Assembly (NCBI GenBank): GCA_025935735.1
Contig: JAICUS010000268.1
Span: forward strand, 1 to 7,969
Source: Solirubrobacteraceae bacterium
Lineage (GTDB): Bacteria > Actinomycetota > Thermoleophilia > Solirubrobacterales > Solirubrobacteraceae
Length of the DNA stretch: 7,969 bases
Reading direction: 5' to 3'
Shown here: positions 1-6,583 of the stretch, piece after piece
Layout: every line of letters begins with the position of its first letter
How positions within the stretch are numbered: position 1 is the first letter of the stretch
The notes under the pieces: generated by a model
The model's database searches: none
What the model saw: only the letters and a program-made list of their open reading frames with translations
Told to the model about the DNA's origin: nothing
Made by a program: the position numbers and the translations under genes

Positions 1-456
1 CGGCCGCAACGCCTCGTCATAGGCGCACTTGACCTCGACCGTCTCCCACGGCGCCGTGTGATCGGTGTGGTCGGCGAGCAGCCAGACCTCGTTGATGTCG
101 GTCCGCTCCGGGAGGTCCAGCATCTCGTAGAGCGCGCCGTAGTCCAGCGCCGCGCCGTCGCGGGGGAAGCGCACCGAGTTGCGGTCGTAGCGGCCGGCCG
201 GCTCGCTCAGGTCGACGTACTCGGCGATCCGGTACTCCAGGAACGCCGGCGCGTCCGGGTCGCGCCAGCCCTGCCAGCGCGAGGACTCGCGCAGCGCCGC
301 GATCAGCCGCTCCAGCAGAGCGCGGGCCTCGCCCTCGCCGAGGCCGTGGACGAAGTTGACCGCGAGCACCCGCGGCTCCATGCGCTCGATCCGGTCGTGG
401 TGCGCGACCAGCCAGGGGTCGGAGTTGGCGAAGCTCTCCTCGTTGGGCCAGATCAC
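1..456 (-). CDS. Unrecognised protein, 3' end beyond the window, overlapping the GH30 gene stop
   Basis: I do not recognise this protein. The minus strand is open from a GTG at 456-454 to the window edge (152 codons, no stop), with strong G/C bias at third positions. The product starts VIWPNEESFANSDPWLV and is rich in Trp, Tyr, His and acidic residues, including DINEVWLLADHTDHT near residues 124-138; its composition is that of a folded soluble protein. The GTG start overlaps the TGA stop of the GH30 gene as GTGA, a classic translational-coupling arrangement. No clear Shine-Dalgarno precedes the GTG, and the ATG at 381-379 is a weaker alternative because the 25 residues before it look genuinely coding. 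There is no signal peptide at this start, which is odd beside a secreted glycosidase. The reading frame also stays open upstream of the GTG, so a frameshifted C-terminal domain of the GH30 protein is an alternative. The plus-strand frame over the same bases is a shadow. Confidence 0.72.
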   Translation of the reverse strand, partial: MIWPNEESFANSDPWLVAHHDRIERMEPRVLAVNFVHGLGEGEARALLERLIAALRESSRWQGWRDPDAPAFLEYRIAEYVDLSEPAGRYDRNSVRFPRDGAALDYGALYEMLDLPERTDINEVWLLADHTDHTAPWETVEVKCAYDEALRP

Positions 457-2336
457 CAGCCGTAGACCCGGAGGTCCGCCACCGACCACCAGCTCCCCGA
501 GCTCCCGGTCTGGACGACCCGCAGCGCGCGGGCGAACGTGGGCCGGATGTCGATCGCGGTCAGCTGGCCGGTGCCGGCGCCGCTCGCCACCTTGGCGAAG
601 CTCGTCCCGTCGCGGCTCGCCCACAGCTCGTAGCCGCGCGGGAAGTCGCCGGTGTCCGCGCCGGTGTCGAGCACGACGCGGCGCACCAGCGCCGGGCGGC
701 CCAGCGCGACGGTCAGCGTCTGGCCGGGCGCCTGGGCGGTGCCGGACGTGTAGCGGGTGGTGGCGTCGTCGTCGACCGCGTCGGCCGCGCTGTCGCCGCC
801 GGCCGACGCGGTGGCCGTCATGCCGTGGAAGTCGAGCAGCCGCGGCCCGTGGTCATACGCCCGCCAGACGAAGGTGGCCAGCGCGCCGCCGGGCAGCGTG
901 TAGTCGAACGACTCGCCGCCGACGGCCACGGCGAAGCTGCGCGGATCGTCGTTCTCGTTGTGCACGACGAGCGCGGTCGAGCCGTCCGGGTTGCGGAACG
1001 CCACGTCCATGATCTGCCCGTTCCAGCCCGTGGTGCCGAACGACGTGCTGGCGATGCGCACGGCGCCCGGCTGGACGAACCGGGACAGGTGCCCGAGCGT
1101 GTAGTACTCGGCGTCGCGGGTGACGGTATCGCCCGGCCCGACGGTGACCACGCCGGTGCACGTGTCGCAGCCGCCGTTGTGCGGGCCGCCGCTGGGGTCG
1201 AGCGCCAGGTTCCAGTTCTCGGTGGTCATCGCCCAGTTGCGCGGGACCCCGATGGTGATGTTGCGCGCGTCCCACTTCAGCGTGTCCGAGAAGTACTGGG
1301 CCGGCGGGTCGGTCGGGCCGTGCGAGCCGGAGCACTCGGTGAACCAGATGCCCTTGTCCGGGAACGCGTCGTGCATCTGCGTCTGGCGGACCTGGTCGCC
1401 GGCGTAGCAGTGGAACGCCGTGCCGGCCAGCCAGCGGCCCGCCGGGGTGCGCATCAGGTCGAACGGATACTCGGTCTCGGGGTCCTCGCCGGGCGGCGTG
1501 TTGGCGACGTCGTTCGGGTGCTCGGACCAGTTGTGGTCATAGCCGAAGATCAGCGTGTGCAGGTGCGCCGCGCGCAGCTTCGGGCCGAGCGCCTCGATCA
1601 GCTTCGCCTCCTGCGCCACCGGCATGTCGGTGCCCGGGTAGGCGTTCGGGAAGCGGTTCTGCGGCTCGTTCTGCACGGTCACGGCGTAGATCGGCACGCC
1701 CGCGCGCCGGTAGGCCTCGATGAACGCGACGAAGTAGCGCGCGTACGCGTCGTAGATGCGCGGGTCGTCGATCAGCCGGCCGCCGACGAGCGACTGGCTC
1801 GTCTTCATCCAGGCCGGCGGGCTCCACGGCGTGGCCATCACCTTCAGCCGCGGGTTGAGCGCCAGCGCCTGGCGCAGCAGCGGCAGGATCTGCTTGCGGT
1901 CATGGGCGATGGAGAAGTGGCGCAGGCCGTAGTCTGTCTGGCCGGCGGGCACGTCGTCGTAGGTGTAGTGCGGGCCGTCGACGAAGTCCGAGGCGCCCAT
2001 CGGCTGGCGCAGGAACGACAGCCGGTCGCCGTCGCGGCCGAACAGGTCGGCCATGGTGGCGTCGCGCGTACGCTTGTCGAGGCGGTAGAGCACGGACGCC
2101 GAGGAGTCGGTGATCGACGCGCCGAAGCCGTCCATGCGCTGGTAGGCGCGGCTCGGGTCGACGGTGACGGTCAGGGCGCTCGAGCCGCCGGGATGGAAGG
2201 CGACGCTGCCCTGGTCGCTCATCCGCAGCGCCCCGTCGGGCGTGGTCACCCAGACGTGCGCGGACGGCTCGGCCGCCGCGGCGGGCGCGCAGGCGGCGAA
2301 GGCACAGACGACGGCAACGGCGATGCGCGAGAACAC
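453..2336 (-). CDS. Secreted GH30-family glycoside hydrolase with C-terminal F5/8-type C (discoidin) domain
   Basis: This is a retaining glycosidase of clan GH-A, family 30 (glucosylceramidase, beta-glucosidase, beta-xylosidase or beta-1,6-glucanase type), 627 residues from a GTG start. Residues 1-22 form a signal peptide ending in APAAAA, so the enzyme is exported. The catalytic barrel spans about 55-395: YQRMDGFGASITDSSA near 65-80, ATPWSPPAWMKTS near 168-180, VQNEP with the likely acid/base Glu224, and WFTEC with the likely nucleophile Glu334. The 110-residue gap between the two glutamates fits the family. A GH30C-type beta sandwich follows (about 420-492), then an F5/8 type C domain (about 503-627) ending WWSVADLRVYG, probably for glycan binding. 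The start is supported by GGAGG at 2350-2346, nine bases upstream. It lies 36 bp after the acetyltransferase-epimerase gene, and its stop overlaps the next gene. Family assignment is firm; the substrate is not determined. Confidence 0.93.
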   Translation of the reverse strand: MFSRIAVAVVCAFAACAPAAAAEPSAHVWVTTPDGALRMSDQGSVAFHPGGSSALTVTVDPSRAYQRMDGFGASITDSSASVLYRLDKRTRDATMADLFGRDGDRLSFLRQPMGASDFVDGPHYTYDDVPAGQTDYGLRHFSIAHDRKQILPLLRQALALNPRLKVMATPWSPPAWMKTSQSLVGGRLIDDPRIYDAYARYFVAFIEAYRRAGVPIYAVTVQNEPQNRFPNAYPGTDMPVAQEAKLIEALGPKLRAAHLHTLIFGYDHNWSEHPNDVANTPPGEDPETEYPFDLMRTPAGRWLAGTAFHCYAGDQVRQTQMHDAFPDKGIWFTECSGSHGPTDPPAQYFSDTLKWDARNITIGVPRNWAMTTENWNLALDPSGGPHNGGCDTCTGVVTVGPGDTVTRDAEYYTLGHLSRFVQPGAVRIASTSFGTTGWNGQIMDVAFRNPDGSTALVVHNENDDPRSFAVAVGGESFDYTLPGGALATFVWRAYDHGPRLLDFHGMTATASAGGDSAADAVDDDATTRYTSGTAQAPGQTLTVALGRPALVRRVVLDTGADTGDFPRGYELWASRDGTSFAKVASGAGTGQLTAIDIRPTFARALRVVQTGSSGSWWSVADLRVYGW

Positions 2337-2345
2337 TTCCGGCGA

Positions 2346-2350
2346 CCTCC
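2346..2350 (-). promoter_or_regulatory. Shine-Dalgarno site (GGAGG) of the GH30 gene
   Basis: On the minus strand GGAGG stands nine bases before the GTG at 2336-2334. It fixes the GTG as the start and places the signal peptide at the very N terminus. The 36-bp gap after the upstream gene shows no obvious promoter or terminator, so read-through from upstream is likely. Confidence 0.7.
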
Positions 2351-2372
2351 CCAGGCTCGAACTGCTGTCTGC

Positions 2373-3416
2373 CTACCCGTCCTCGACGAGATCGTAAATC
2401 CCGGACGCGGCGCCGAGCAGCGCGACCGTCCGCCGCGCTGCCTCGCCGACCGCGATCCGCGGGGGCGCCGGCGGGCCGTCCTCGTAGAACGTGCCCGGGC
2501 CGTAGAGCTGCCCGTAGCGCAGGACCACGCCGCCGGCGTCGAGCACCATCCGCTCGTGCGCGGCGATCGTGCCGGCCCGCTCGGGCGGCGTCTCCCAGGC
2601 GATGCTCTGCGCGTACACCTTCCGGCCGTCAGCCGCGGCGACCAGGTTGCGCGTGCCCTCGCGGCGGATGCGATCGTTGCGCGCGGCGAAGGCGCCGAGC
2701 TCGGAGCGGTCGTCGGGCAGGTCGGTGAGCTGGTGCATCACCACGTCGGCCCGTGACGCGGCCACGGCGTCCTTGAGGCCCTCGGCGTCGTACACGTCGC
2801 ACACCACCGGCTCCGCGCCGAGCCGCGCGAGCTCGGCGGTCCTGCCGGGGGAGCGGGTCATCGCCGCCACCTCGTGGTGCTGCGCCACCAGCAGCGGCAC
2901 GAGCCGGACGCCGAGCACCCCGGTCGCGCCCGCGAGGAAGATCCGCAGCGCGACGCGCGATAACACGATGACGTCGCTGCGGCGGTCGCCGAAGTCGGTG
3001 AAGTTGCGCAGCAGGCCCTCGCGGGTGAAGCCGGCGGAGGCGAGCAGGCGCTGCGAGCCGACGTTGCCCGGCGACACCCACGCCTCGACGCGTACCGTCC
3101 CGGGCTGCGCCAGCGCCCAGTCGGCGGCCAGCCGCACGGCGCGCGTCCCGACCCCGCGCCCGCGGGCGGGCGGCGCCACCCAGTACGCGATCCCGACGAC
3201 GCCGCGCTGCGGCCGGTCGGGCATGAAGACGAGCCCCAGCGGCTCGTCGCTCGCCGCGCCGGCGACGACCAGCGAGACGCCGTCCCCCCGGCGCAGCGCC
3301 CCGGCGAGCGTCAACCGCTCCCAGGGCGTCTCGCCGCGCGCCGCCTCGACGAAGGCGACGTCGCGCTCATTCCAGGCGCGCAGCCGGACGACGCCGTCGG
3401 TCAGCTCGGGCGGCAC
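2373..3416 (-). CDS. Fusion of GNAT N-acetyltransferase and NAD(P)-binding epimerase/dehydratase-like domain
   Basis: This 347-residue protein joins two enzymes usually found separately. Residues 1 to about 155 are a RimJ/RimL-like GNAT acetyltransferase: LTDGVVRLRAW at the start, IAYWVAPPARGRGVGTRA (77-94) with the acetyl-CoA-binding RGRGVG loop, and GSQRLLASAGFTREG (120-134). Residues 157-347 are an extended/atypical SDR Rossmann domain: RIFLAGATGVLG with the GxxGxxG dinucleotide loop at 163-169, then AAMTRSPG, CDVYD and VLRYGQLYGPGTFYEDG (298-314). No canonical YxxxK pair is visible, and the protein stops at YDLVEDG, shorter than many relatives. The linker is almost absent; VALRIFLAG sits where a stand-alone enzyme would begin with Met. 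A TTA leucine codon (residue 152, bases 2963-2961), unusual at this G+C, lies right at the junction. The start is GTG, 17 bp after the ferredoxin stop, without a well-spaced Shine-Dalgarno. The substrates are unknown. Confidence 0.87.
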   Translation of the reverse strand: MPPELTDGVVRLRAWNERDVAFVEAARGETPWERLTLAGALRRGDGVSLVVAGAASDEPLGLVFMPDRPQRGVVGIAYWVAPPARGRGVGTRAVRLAADWALAQPGTVRVEAWVSPGNVGSQRLLASAGFTREGLLRNFTDFGDRRSDVIVLSRVALRIFLAGATGVLGVRLVPLLVAQHHEVAAMTRSPGRTAELARLGAEPVVCDVYDAEGLKDAVAASRADVVMHQLTDLPDDRSELGAFAARNDRIRREGTRNLVAAADGRKVYAQSIAWETPPERAGTIAAHERMVLDAGGVVLRYGQLYGPGTFYEDGPPAPPRIAVGEAARRTVALLGAASGIYDLVEDG

Positions 3417-3433
3417 GCCTCACAGCATGCCTG

Positions 3434-3697
3434 CTACGCGGGGCGGTAGTAGGCGCGGTTGATCTCGATGTAGTGCTGCCACTCGGGCGGCACCTGGTCC
3501 TCGGAGGTGATGGCGTCGACGGGGCAGGCCTCCACGCAGGCGTCGCAGTCGATGCACTCGTCCGGGTCGATGTAGAGCTGCTCGTGCTGGTCGTAGTCGG
3601 GCTCGTCGGGCGTGGGGTGGATGCAGTCCACCGGGCACACCTCGACGCACGAGGTGTCCTTGGTCCCGATGCACGGCTCATTGATCACATAGGCCAT
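3434..3697 (-). CDS. fdxA: 7Fe-type ([3Fe-4S][4Fe-4S]) ferredoxin
   Basis: This small acidic cytosolic electron carrier of 87 residues has the complete cysteine pattern of the 7Fe ferredoxins (Azotobacter FdI type). By family analogy Cys9, Cys17 and Cys58 hold a [3Fe-4S] cluster and Cys21, Cys48, Cys51 and Cys54 a [4Fe-4S] cluster, with Cys25 the extra free cysteine. Visible motifs are [20 protein letters not shown] (9-28) and [16 protein letters not shown] (48-63). The C-terminal tail [17 protein letters not shown] is typical of the actinobacterial form. The ATG start is supported by AAAAGGAG at 3710-3703, five bases upstream. The gene is divergent from a regulator with SufR-like cysteines, and an inverted repeat overlaps its ribosome-binding site, so Fe-S- or redox-dependent control is plausible. 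It leads the minus-strand run that continues into the acetyltransferase-epimerase gene. Partner enzymes are not in the window. Confidence 0.95.
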   Translation of the reverse strand: MAYVINEPCIGTKDTSCVEVCPVDCIHPTPDEPDYDQHEQLYIDPDECIDCDACVEACPVDAITSEDQVPPEWQHYIEINRAYYRPA

Positions 3698-3702
3698 CGC
3701 GG

Positions 3703-3710
3703 CTCCTTTT
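3703..3710 (-). promoter_or_regulatory. Shine-Dalgarno site (AAAAGGAG) of the ferredoxin gene
   Basis: AAAAGGAG on the minus strand ends five bases before the ferredoxin ATG and is the best ribosome-binding site in the window. Its first bases also form part of the left arm of the inverted repeat at 3707-3729, so a protein bound to that dyad would cover the start of the ferredoxin leader. Confidence 0.75.
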
Positions 3711-3729
3711 CACGGTCAGGGTGTGAAAA
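3707..3729. promoter_or_regulatory. Inverted repeat TTTTCAC-N9-GTGAAAA in the divergent intergenic region, candidate operator
   Basis: Perfect 7-bp arms, TTTTCAC (3707-3713) and GTGAAAA (3723-3729), are separated by nine bases in the 68-bp gap between the ferredoxin and the divergent regulator. The dyad is A/T-rich in an otherwise G/C-dominated window. A possible minus-strand -10 (TAGCTT, 3734-3729) touches its right arm, but I find no matching -35 and do not call a promoter. The obvious candidate ligand is the adjacent regulator. The symmetry is seen directly; the operator role is inference. Confidence 0.5.
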
Positions 3730-3765
3730 AGCTACCGCATTTTCCTAGCCGAGCTGTGCAAAGCT

Positions 3766-4455
3766 ATGGCGGTGGACGTTCCGACCCGGCCCGGCGACGC
3801 GCTGGCCCAGCCCACGCGGGCGCGGCTGTTCGCGCTGCTGGCGGAGCTGCGCCGCCCGGCGCACACCGAGGAGCTGGCCGAGCGGCTCGGGCTGCACCCG
3901 AACGGCGTGCGCACGCACCTGGAGCGCCTGCTCGAGGCCGGTTTGCTGGTGCGCGAGCGCGAGCGCCAGGCGCGCGGGCGCCCGCGGGACGCGTGGGCGC
4001 TCAGCCCCGACGCCCAGCCCGGCGGCGACCCGCCGACCGCCTACGCCGACCTGGCGCGCTGGCTCGTGCGCTCGCTGGTCGCCGGCCGCGCGCGGGTGGG
4101 CGACGTCGAGGCGGCCGGGCGGCGGATCGGCCGCGAGGTCGCCTCGGCGGACGCGGACGTCCCGGGCGAGCGGCGGATGCACGACGCGCTCGTGGCGCTC
4201 GGCTTCCAGCCCAGCCGCGAGCCCGCCGCCCCCGAGCGGCTGACCTACCGGCTGCGCAACTGCCCGTATCGCGACGCCGTGCGCGAGCGCCAGCCGCTGG
4301 TCTGCGGGCTGCACCGCGGGCTGACGCGGGGGATGCTCGACGCCATCGACCCCGCCACCCGGCTCGAGGGCTTCGTCCCGCACGACCCCGACGAGGCCGG
4401 CTGCCTGATCGAGCTGCGCGGGCCGATGGCCGCCGAGGCGGCGGTTGAGCACTAG
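3766..4455 (+). CDS. Winged-helix transcriptional regulator with SufR-like C-terminal cysteine motif
   Basis: This 229-residue DNA-binding regulator has an N-terminal winged helix at about 12-80: LAQPTRARLFALLAELRRP, then the helix-turn-helix HTEELAERLGLHPNGVRTHL (33-52) and the wing RERERQARGRPRDAWALS. The C-terminal half contains NCPYRDAVRERQPLVCGLHRG (165-185) and a later AGCLIEL, placing cysteines at 166, 180 and 213. That resembles the three cysteines that hold the Fe-S cluster in SufR repressors (C-x12-C-x27-C in the cyanobacterial protein; here C-x13-C-x32-C). It is probably an Fe-S-binding sensor of redox, iron or NO status; that is inference. It is divergent from a ferredoxin gene across a dyad and overlaps the downstream membrane-protein gene by 11 bases, so it likely controls both sides and itself. 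The ATG has no clear Shine-Dalgarno, so the message may be leaderless. No suf genes are adjacent, so I give no symbol. Confidence 0.85.
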   Translation: MAVDVPTRPGDALAQPTRARLFALLAELRRPAHTEELAERLGLHPNGVRTHLERLLEAGLLVRERERQARGRPRDAWALSPDAQPGGDPPTAYADLARWLVRSLVAGRARVGDVEAAGRRIGREVASADADVPGERRMHDALVALGFQPSREPAAPERLTYRLRNCPYRDAVRERQPLVCGLHRGLTRGMLDAIDPATRLEGFVPHDPDEAGCLIELRGPMAAEAAVEH

Positions 4456-5758
4456 CCTCGGCGACCCGTCCGACCGGGGCGTCCACCGGCCCGGCCTCGC
4501 GGGCCCCGCGGGTCGCCGCTGCCGCCCGCGGCGGCTCGATCCGTCCGGTCCGCGGCCGAGCGACCTGCTGGCTGCGTTCTTCGCCGCCGGGCTCGTCCTG
4601 CTCGCCGCCTCCGCCGTCGCGGCGGTTGCGCACGCCGTGACCGGCGACGCCCGCCTGCACTGGCTGGCGCTGCACCTCGCGCTGCTCGGCGGCGTGTCGC
4701 AGCTGGTGCTCGGCGCCGGGCAGTTCTTCGTTTGCGCGTTCCTGGCCACGACGCCGCCGTCGCGCCGGCTGGTCGCCGCGCAGCTGGCCGTCTGGAACGC
4801 CGGCACCGTGCTCGTGGCGGTCGCCGTGCCGCTGGACGCCGCGGTGCCGCTGGTGGCCGGCGGCGTGCTGATCGTGGCCGGCCTGGCGCTGTTCGCCGGG
4901 TCGATGGCCGCCATGCAGCGGCGCTCGCTGCAGCGGGCCCGCTGGGCCGTGCGCTGGTATCAGGGGTCGGCGGGCTGCCTGGTGGCCGGCGCGCTCGTCG
5001 GCGTGGCGCTCGGCCGCGGGGTGGGGTGGACACACGGCTCGCTGCTGGGCGCGCACCTCGCGCTCAACGTCGGCGGCTGGCTGGGAACGGCCATCGTCGG
5101 CACGCTGCACACGTTCTTCCCGTCGCTCACCGGCACCCAGCTGCGATTCGGGCGCCTGCAGGGACCGGTCTTCGTGCTGTGGGTCGCGGGGATCGTGGAG
5201 CTGGCGCTCGCCGCCGCGTTCGGTGCCGACCCCGTCGCCGCGCTGGCCTGGTTGCAGCTGACCGCGGCGGCCGGGCTGCTCGCGCTCAACCTGCTGGCCT
5301 CGCTGGCCGCTCGCGCGATCCCGCTGTCGCTGCCCGCGCGGCTGGTGGCGCTCGCGCAGCCGTTCATGGTCGCGGGGCTGCTGCTGGGCCTGGCGGCGAC
5401 GCTGGCGGACGGCACCGCCGGCCCGCTCGCCGCGGGCGTGCGGCCGGTGCTGGCCGTGCTGCTGCTCGCCGGCTGGGTCGCCCTGACCGTGGCCGGCTCG
5501 CTGCTGCACCTGCTCACCGTGCTCGCGCGGGTGCGGCGCTTCACGCTCGCCATGCCGGCGCCCCGCCCGGCCCGCGACCGCGCCGTGGCGGCGCTGGCGG
5601 GCACGGCGGCGGTGGTGTGGGCGCTCGCCGCGATCCCCGGGGCCGGGCCGCTGGGCCCGCCGGCGGTCGCGCTGCGGCTGGTGGCGGCGCTCGTTCTGGC
5701 CGCGCGCGTCGCCGCGGCGGCCCTGCGCGCCGTGCGTGCGCCTGCCCGCCGGGCGTGA
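4445..5758 (+). CDS. Polytopic membrane protein, about 12 helices with intramembrane histidines, function unassigned
   Basis: This 437-residue integral membrane protein has about 12 hydrophobic segments, roughly at 40-62, 72-98, 108-130, 132-152, 175-192, 200-226, 239-260, 262-290, 298-322, 332-362, 378-400 and 405-428, after a basic Arg/Pro-rich N-terminal tail. Histidines sit in or next to helices: LHWLALHLALLGG (His72, His77), SLLGAHLALNVGGWLG (His204), IVGTLHTFFPSLTGTQL (His222) and SLLHLL (His355). The helix count and His pattern recall heme-copper-oxidase-subunit-I-like or NnrS-like proteins. As I remember it, the HLxLNxxGWxGTxxxGTLxTFxP stretch is also seen in the membrane part of some actinobacterial multicopper-oxidase/nitrite-reductase proteins. 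None of these is proven, and the full heme-copper ligand set is not visible. The TTG start lies inside the regulator gene, six bases after GAGG (4435-4438), and no later in-frame ATG or GTG precedes the first helix. Co-transcription with the regulator is very likely. Confidence 0.88.
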   Translation: MSTSLGDPSDRGVHRPGLAGPAGRRCRPRRLDPSGPRPSDLLAAFFAAGLVLLAASAVAAVAHAVTGDARLHWLALHLALLGGVSQLVLGAGQFFVCAFLATTPPSRRLVAAQLAVWNAGTVLVAVAVPLDAAVPLVAGGVLIVAGLALFAGSMAAMQRRSLQRARWAVRWYQGSAGCLVAGALVGVALGRGVGWTHGSLLGAHLALNVGGWLGTAIVGTLHTFFPSLTGTQLRFGRLQGPVFVLWVAGIVELALAAAFGADPVAALAWLQLTAAAGLLALNLLASLAARAIPLSLPARLVALAQPFMVAGLLLGLAATLADGTAGPLAAGVRPVLAVLLLAGWVALTVAGSLLHLLTVLARVRRFTLAMPAPRPARDRAVAALAGTAAVVWALAAIPGAGPLGPPAVALRLVAALVLAARVAAAALRAVRAPARRA

Positions 5759-5773
5759 CAGGATGCCCGGGTC

Positions 5774-6583
5774 ATGATCGTCCTCGTCGCCGGAGCGAAC
5801 GGGCGGCTCGGCGGGCTGCTGGTCGCGCTGCTGCGCGGGCGCGGGCACGCCGTGCGCGGGCTCGTGCGCAGCGACGGCGAGGCGGCGGCGCTGGAGGAGC
5901 TGGGGGCAAAGGCGCTGGTCGGCGACCTCCGCGGCGACGTCGAGTGGGCCGCCGAGGGCTGCGACGCGGCGATCTTCGCCGCGGGCGCGCGCCATCGCTC
6001 AGAGCTCGGGGCGATCGACGGCGGCGGCGCGGCCAAGCTCGCCGAGGCGGCCGACCGCTACGAGCTTCGCCGCTTCATCCTGTGCAGCGCGGTCGGCGCG
6101 GGCGCGCCCGAGCGCCGCGACGGGCCGCTGCGCGAGTTCCTCGCCGCCAAGCACGCCGCCGAGCGCCGCCTCGCCAAGCTCGACCTGCCGTGGACGATCC
6201 TGCGCTTCGGCCGGCTGACCGACACCCGCGGGACCGGCCGGATCGCCACCGAGGTGCCGCCGGGGACCAATGTGACGCTGAGCCGCGACGACGCGGCGCT
6301 GGCCGTCGTCGAGGCGCTGGTCCGCGGGCACCTCGCGCGGCGCGTCGTGCACGTCATCGACGGCGAGCGCCACGTCGGCCCGGCGCTGGACTCCGTCGAG
6401 CCCGGCCCGCTGCCGCCGACGCGCAACACCGGCCTCGGCGCCGGCCAGACCGACAACCCGCCGCCCGCGCGCGACATGCTGGCGGCCGACGCCTCCCCGC
6501 TCGACGCCGACGTCGACTACGAGGGCGAGGGCCCGCTGCCGCCCGAGCTCACCGGCAACGACGACCCGGCGCCCGGCATCTAG
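5774..6583 (+). CDS. Atypical SDR, NAD(P)H-binding oxidoreductase-like protein with acidic/proline-rich tail
   Basis: This is a 269-residue cytosolic Rossmann-fold protein. MIVLVAGANGRLGG holds the GxxGxxG loop (Gly7, Gly10, Gly13); Arg32 in GLVRS suggests NADP(H) preference; Asp51 in LVGDLRGD follows the third strand; FILCSAVGAG (101-110) and AAKHAAERRL (124-133) match the atypical SDR_a5-like (YwnB/YhfK) NAD(P)-binding group, in which the classical YxxxK pair is often lost. Residues 138-200 (DLPWTILRFGRLTD and following) complete the fold. The last 60 or so residues are a Pro/Asp/Glu/Gly-rich, probably disordered extension (LPPTRNTG, NPPPARDMLAADASPLDADV, LPPELTGNDDPAPGI). The gene starts at ATG, 15 bp after the membrane-protein stop, with AGGA (5760-5763) ten bases upstream, so it is likely the third gene of that operon. 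Its stop shares CTAG with the convergent ArsR gene. The substrate is unknown. Confidence 0.88.
   Translation: MIVLVAGANGRLGGLLVALLRGRGHAVRGLVRSDGEAAALEELGAKALVGDLRGDVEWAAEGCDAAIFAAGARHRSELGAIDGGGAAKLAEAADRYELRRFILCSAVGAGAPERRDGPLREFLAAKHAAERRLAKLDLPWTILRFGRLTDTRGTGRIATEVPPGTNVTLSRDDAALAVVEALVRGHLARRVVHVIDGERHVGPALDSVEPGPLPPTRNTGLGAGQTDNPPPARDMLAADASPLDADVDYEGEGPLPPELTGNDDPAPGI

Noticed and set aside
825..2756. 643-codon plus-strand open frame opposite the GH30 and GNAT-epimerase genes
   Set aside because: Its product is Arg/Val/Ala-rich without any domain, and both genes on the other strand have clear motifs. It is the expected antisense shadow in G+C-rich DNA.
5763..5777. Five-codon frame (ATG, three codons, TGA) ending inside the SDR start region
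   Set aside because: It is too short to distinguish from chance, and the 15-bp gap needs no leader peptide.
4001..5995. 664-codon minus-strand open frame opposite the regulator, membrane and SDR genes
   Set aside because: It has Arg/Gln/His-rich composition without motifs; it is opposite three recognisable genes and is an antisense shadow.
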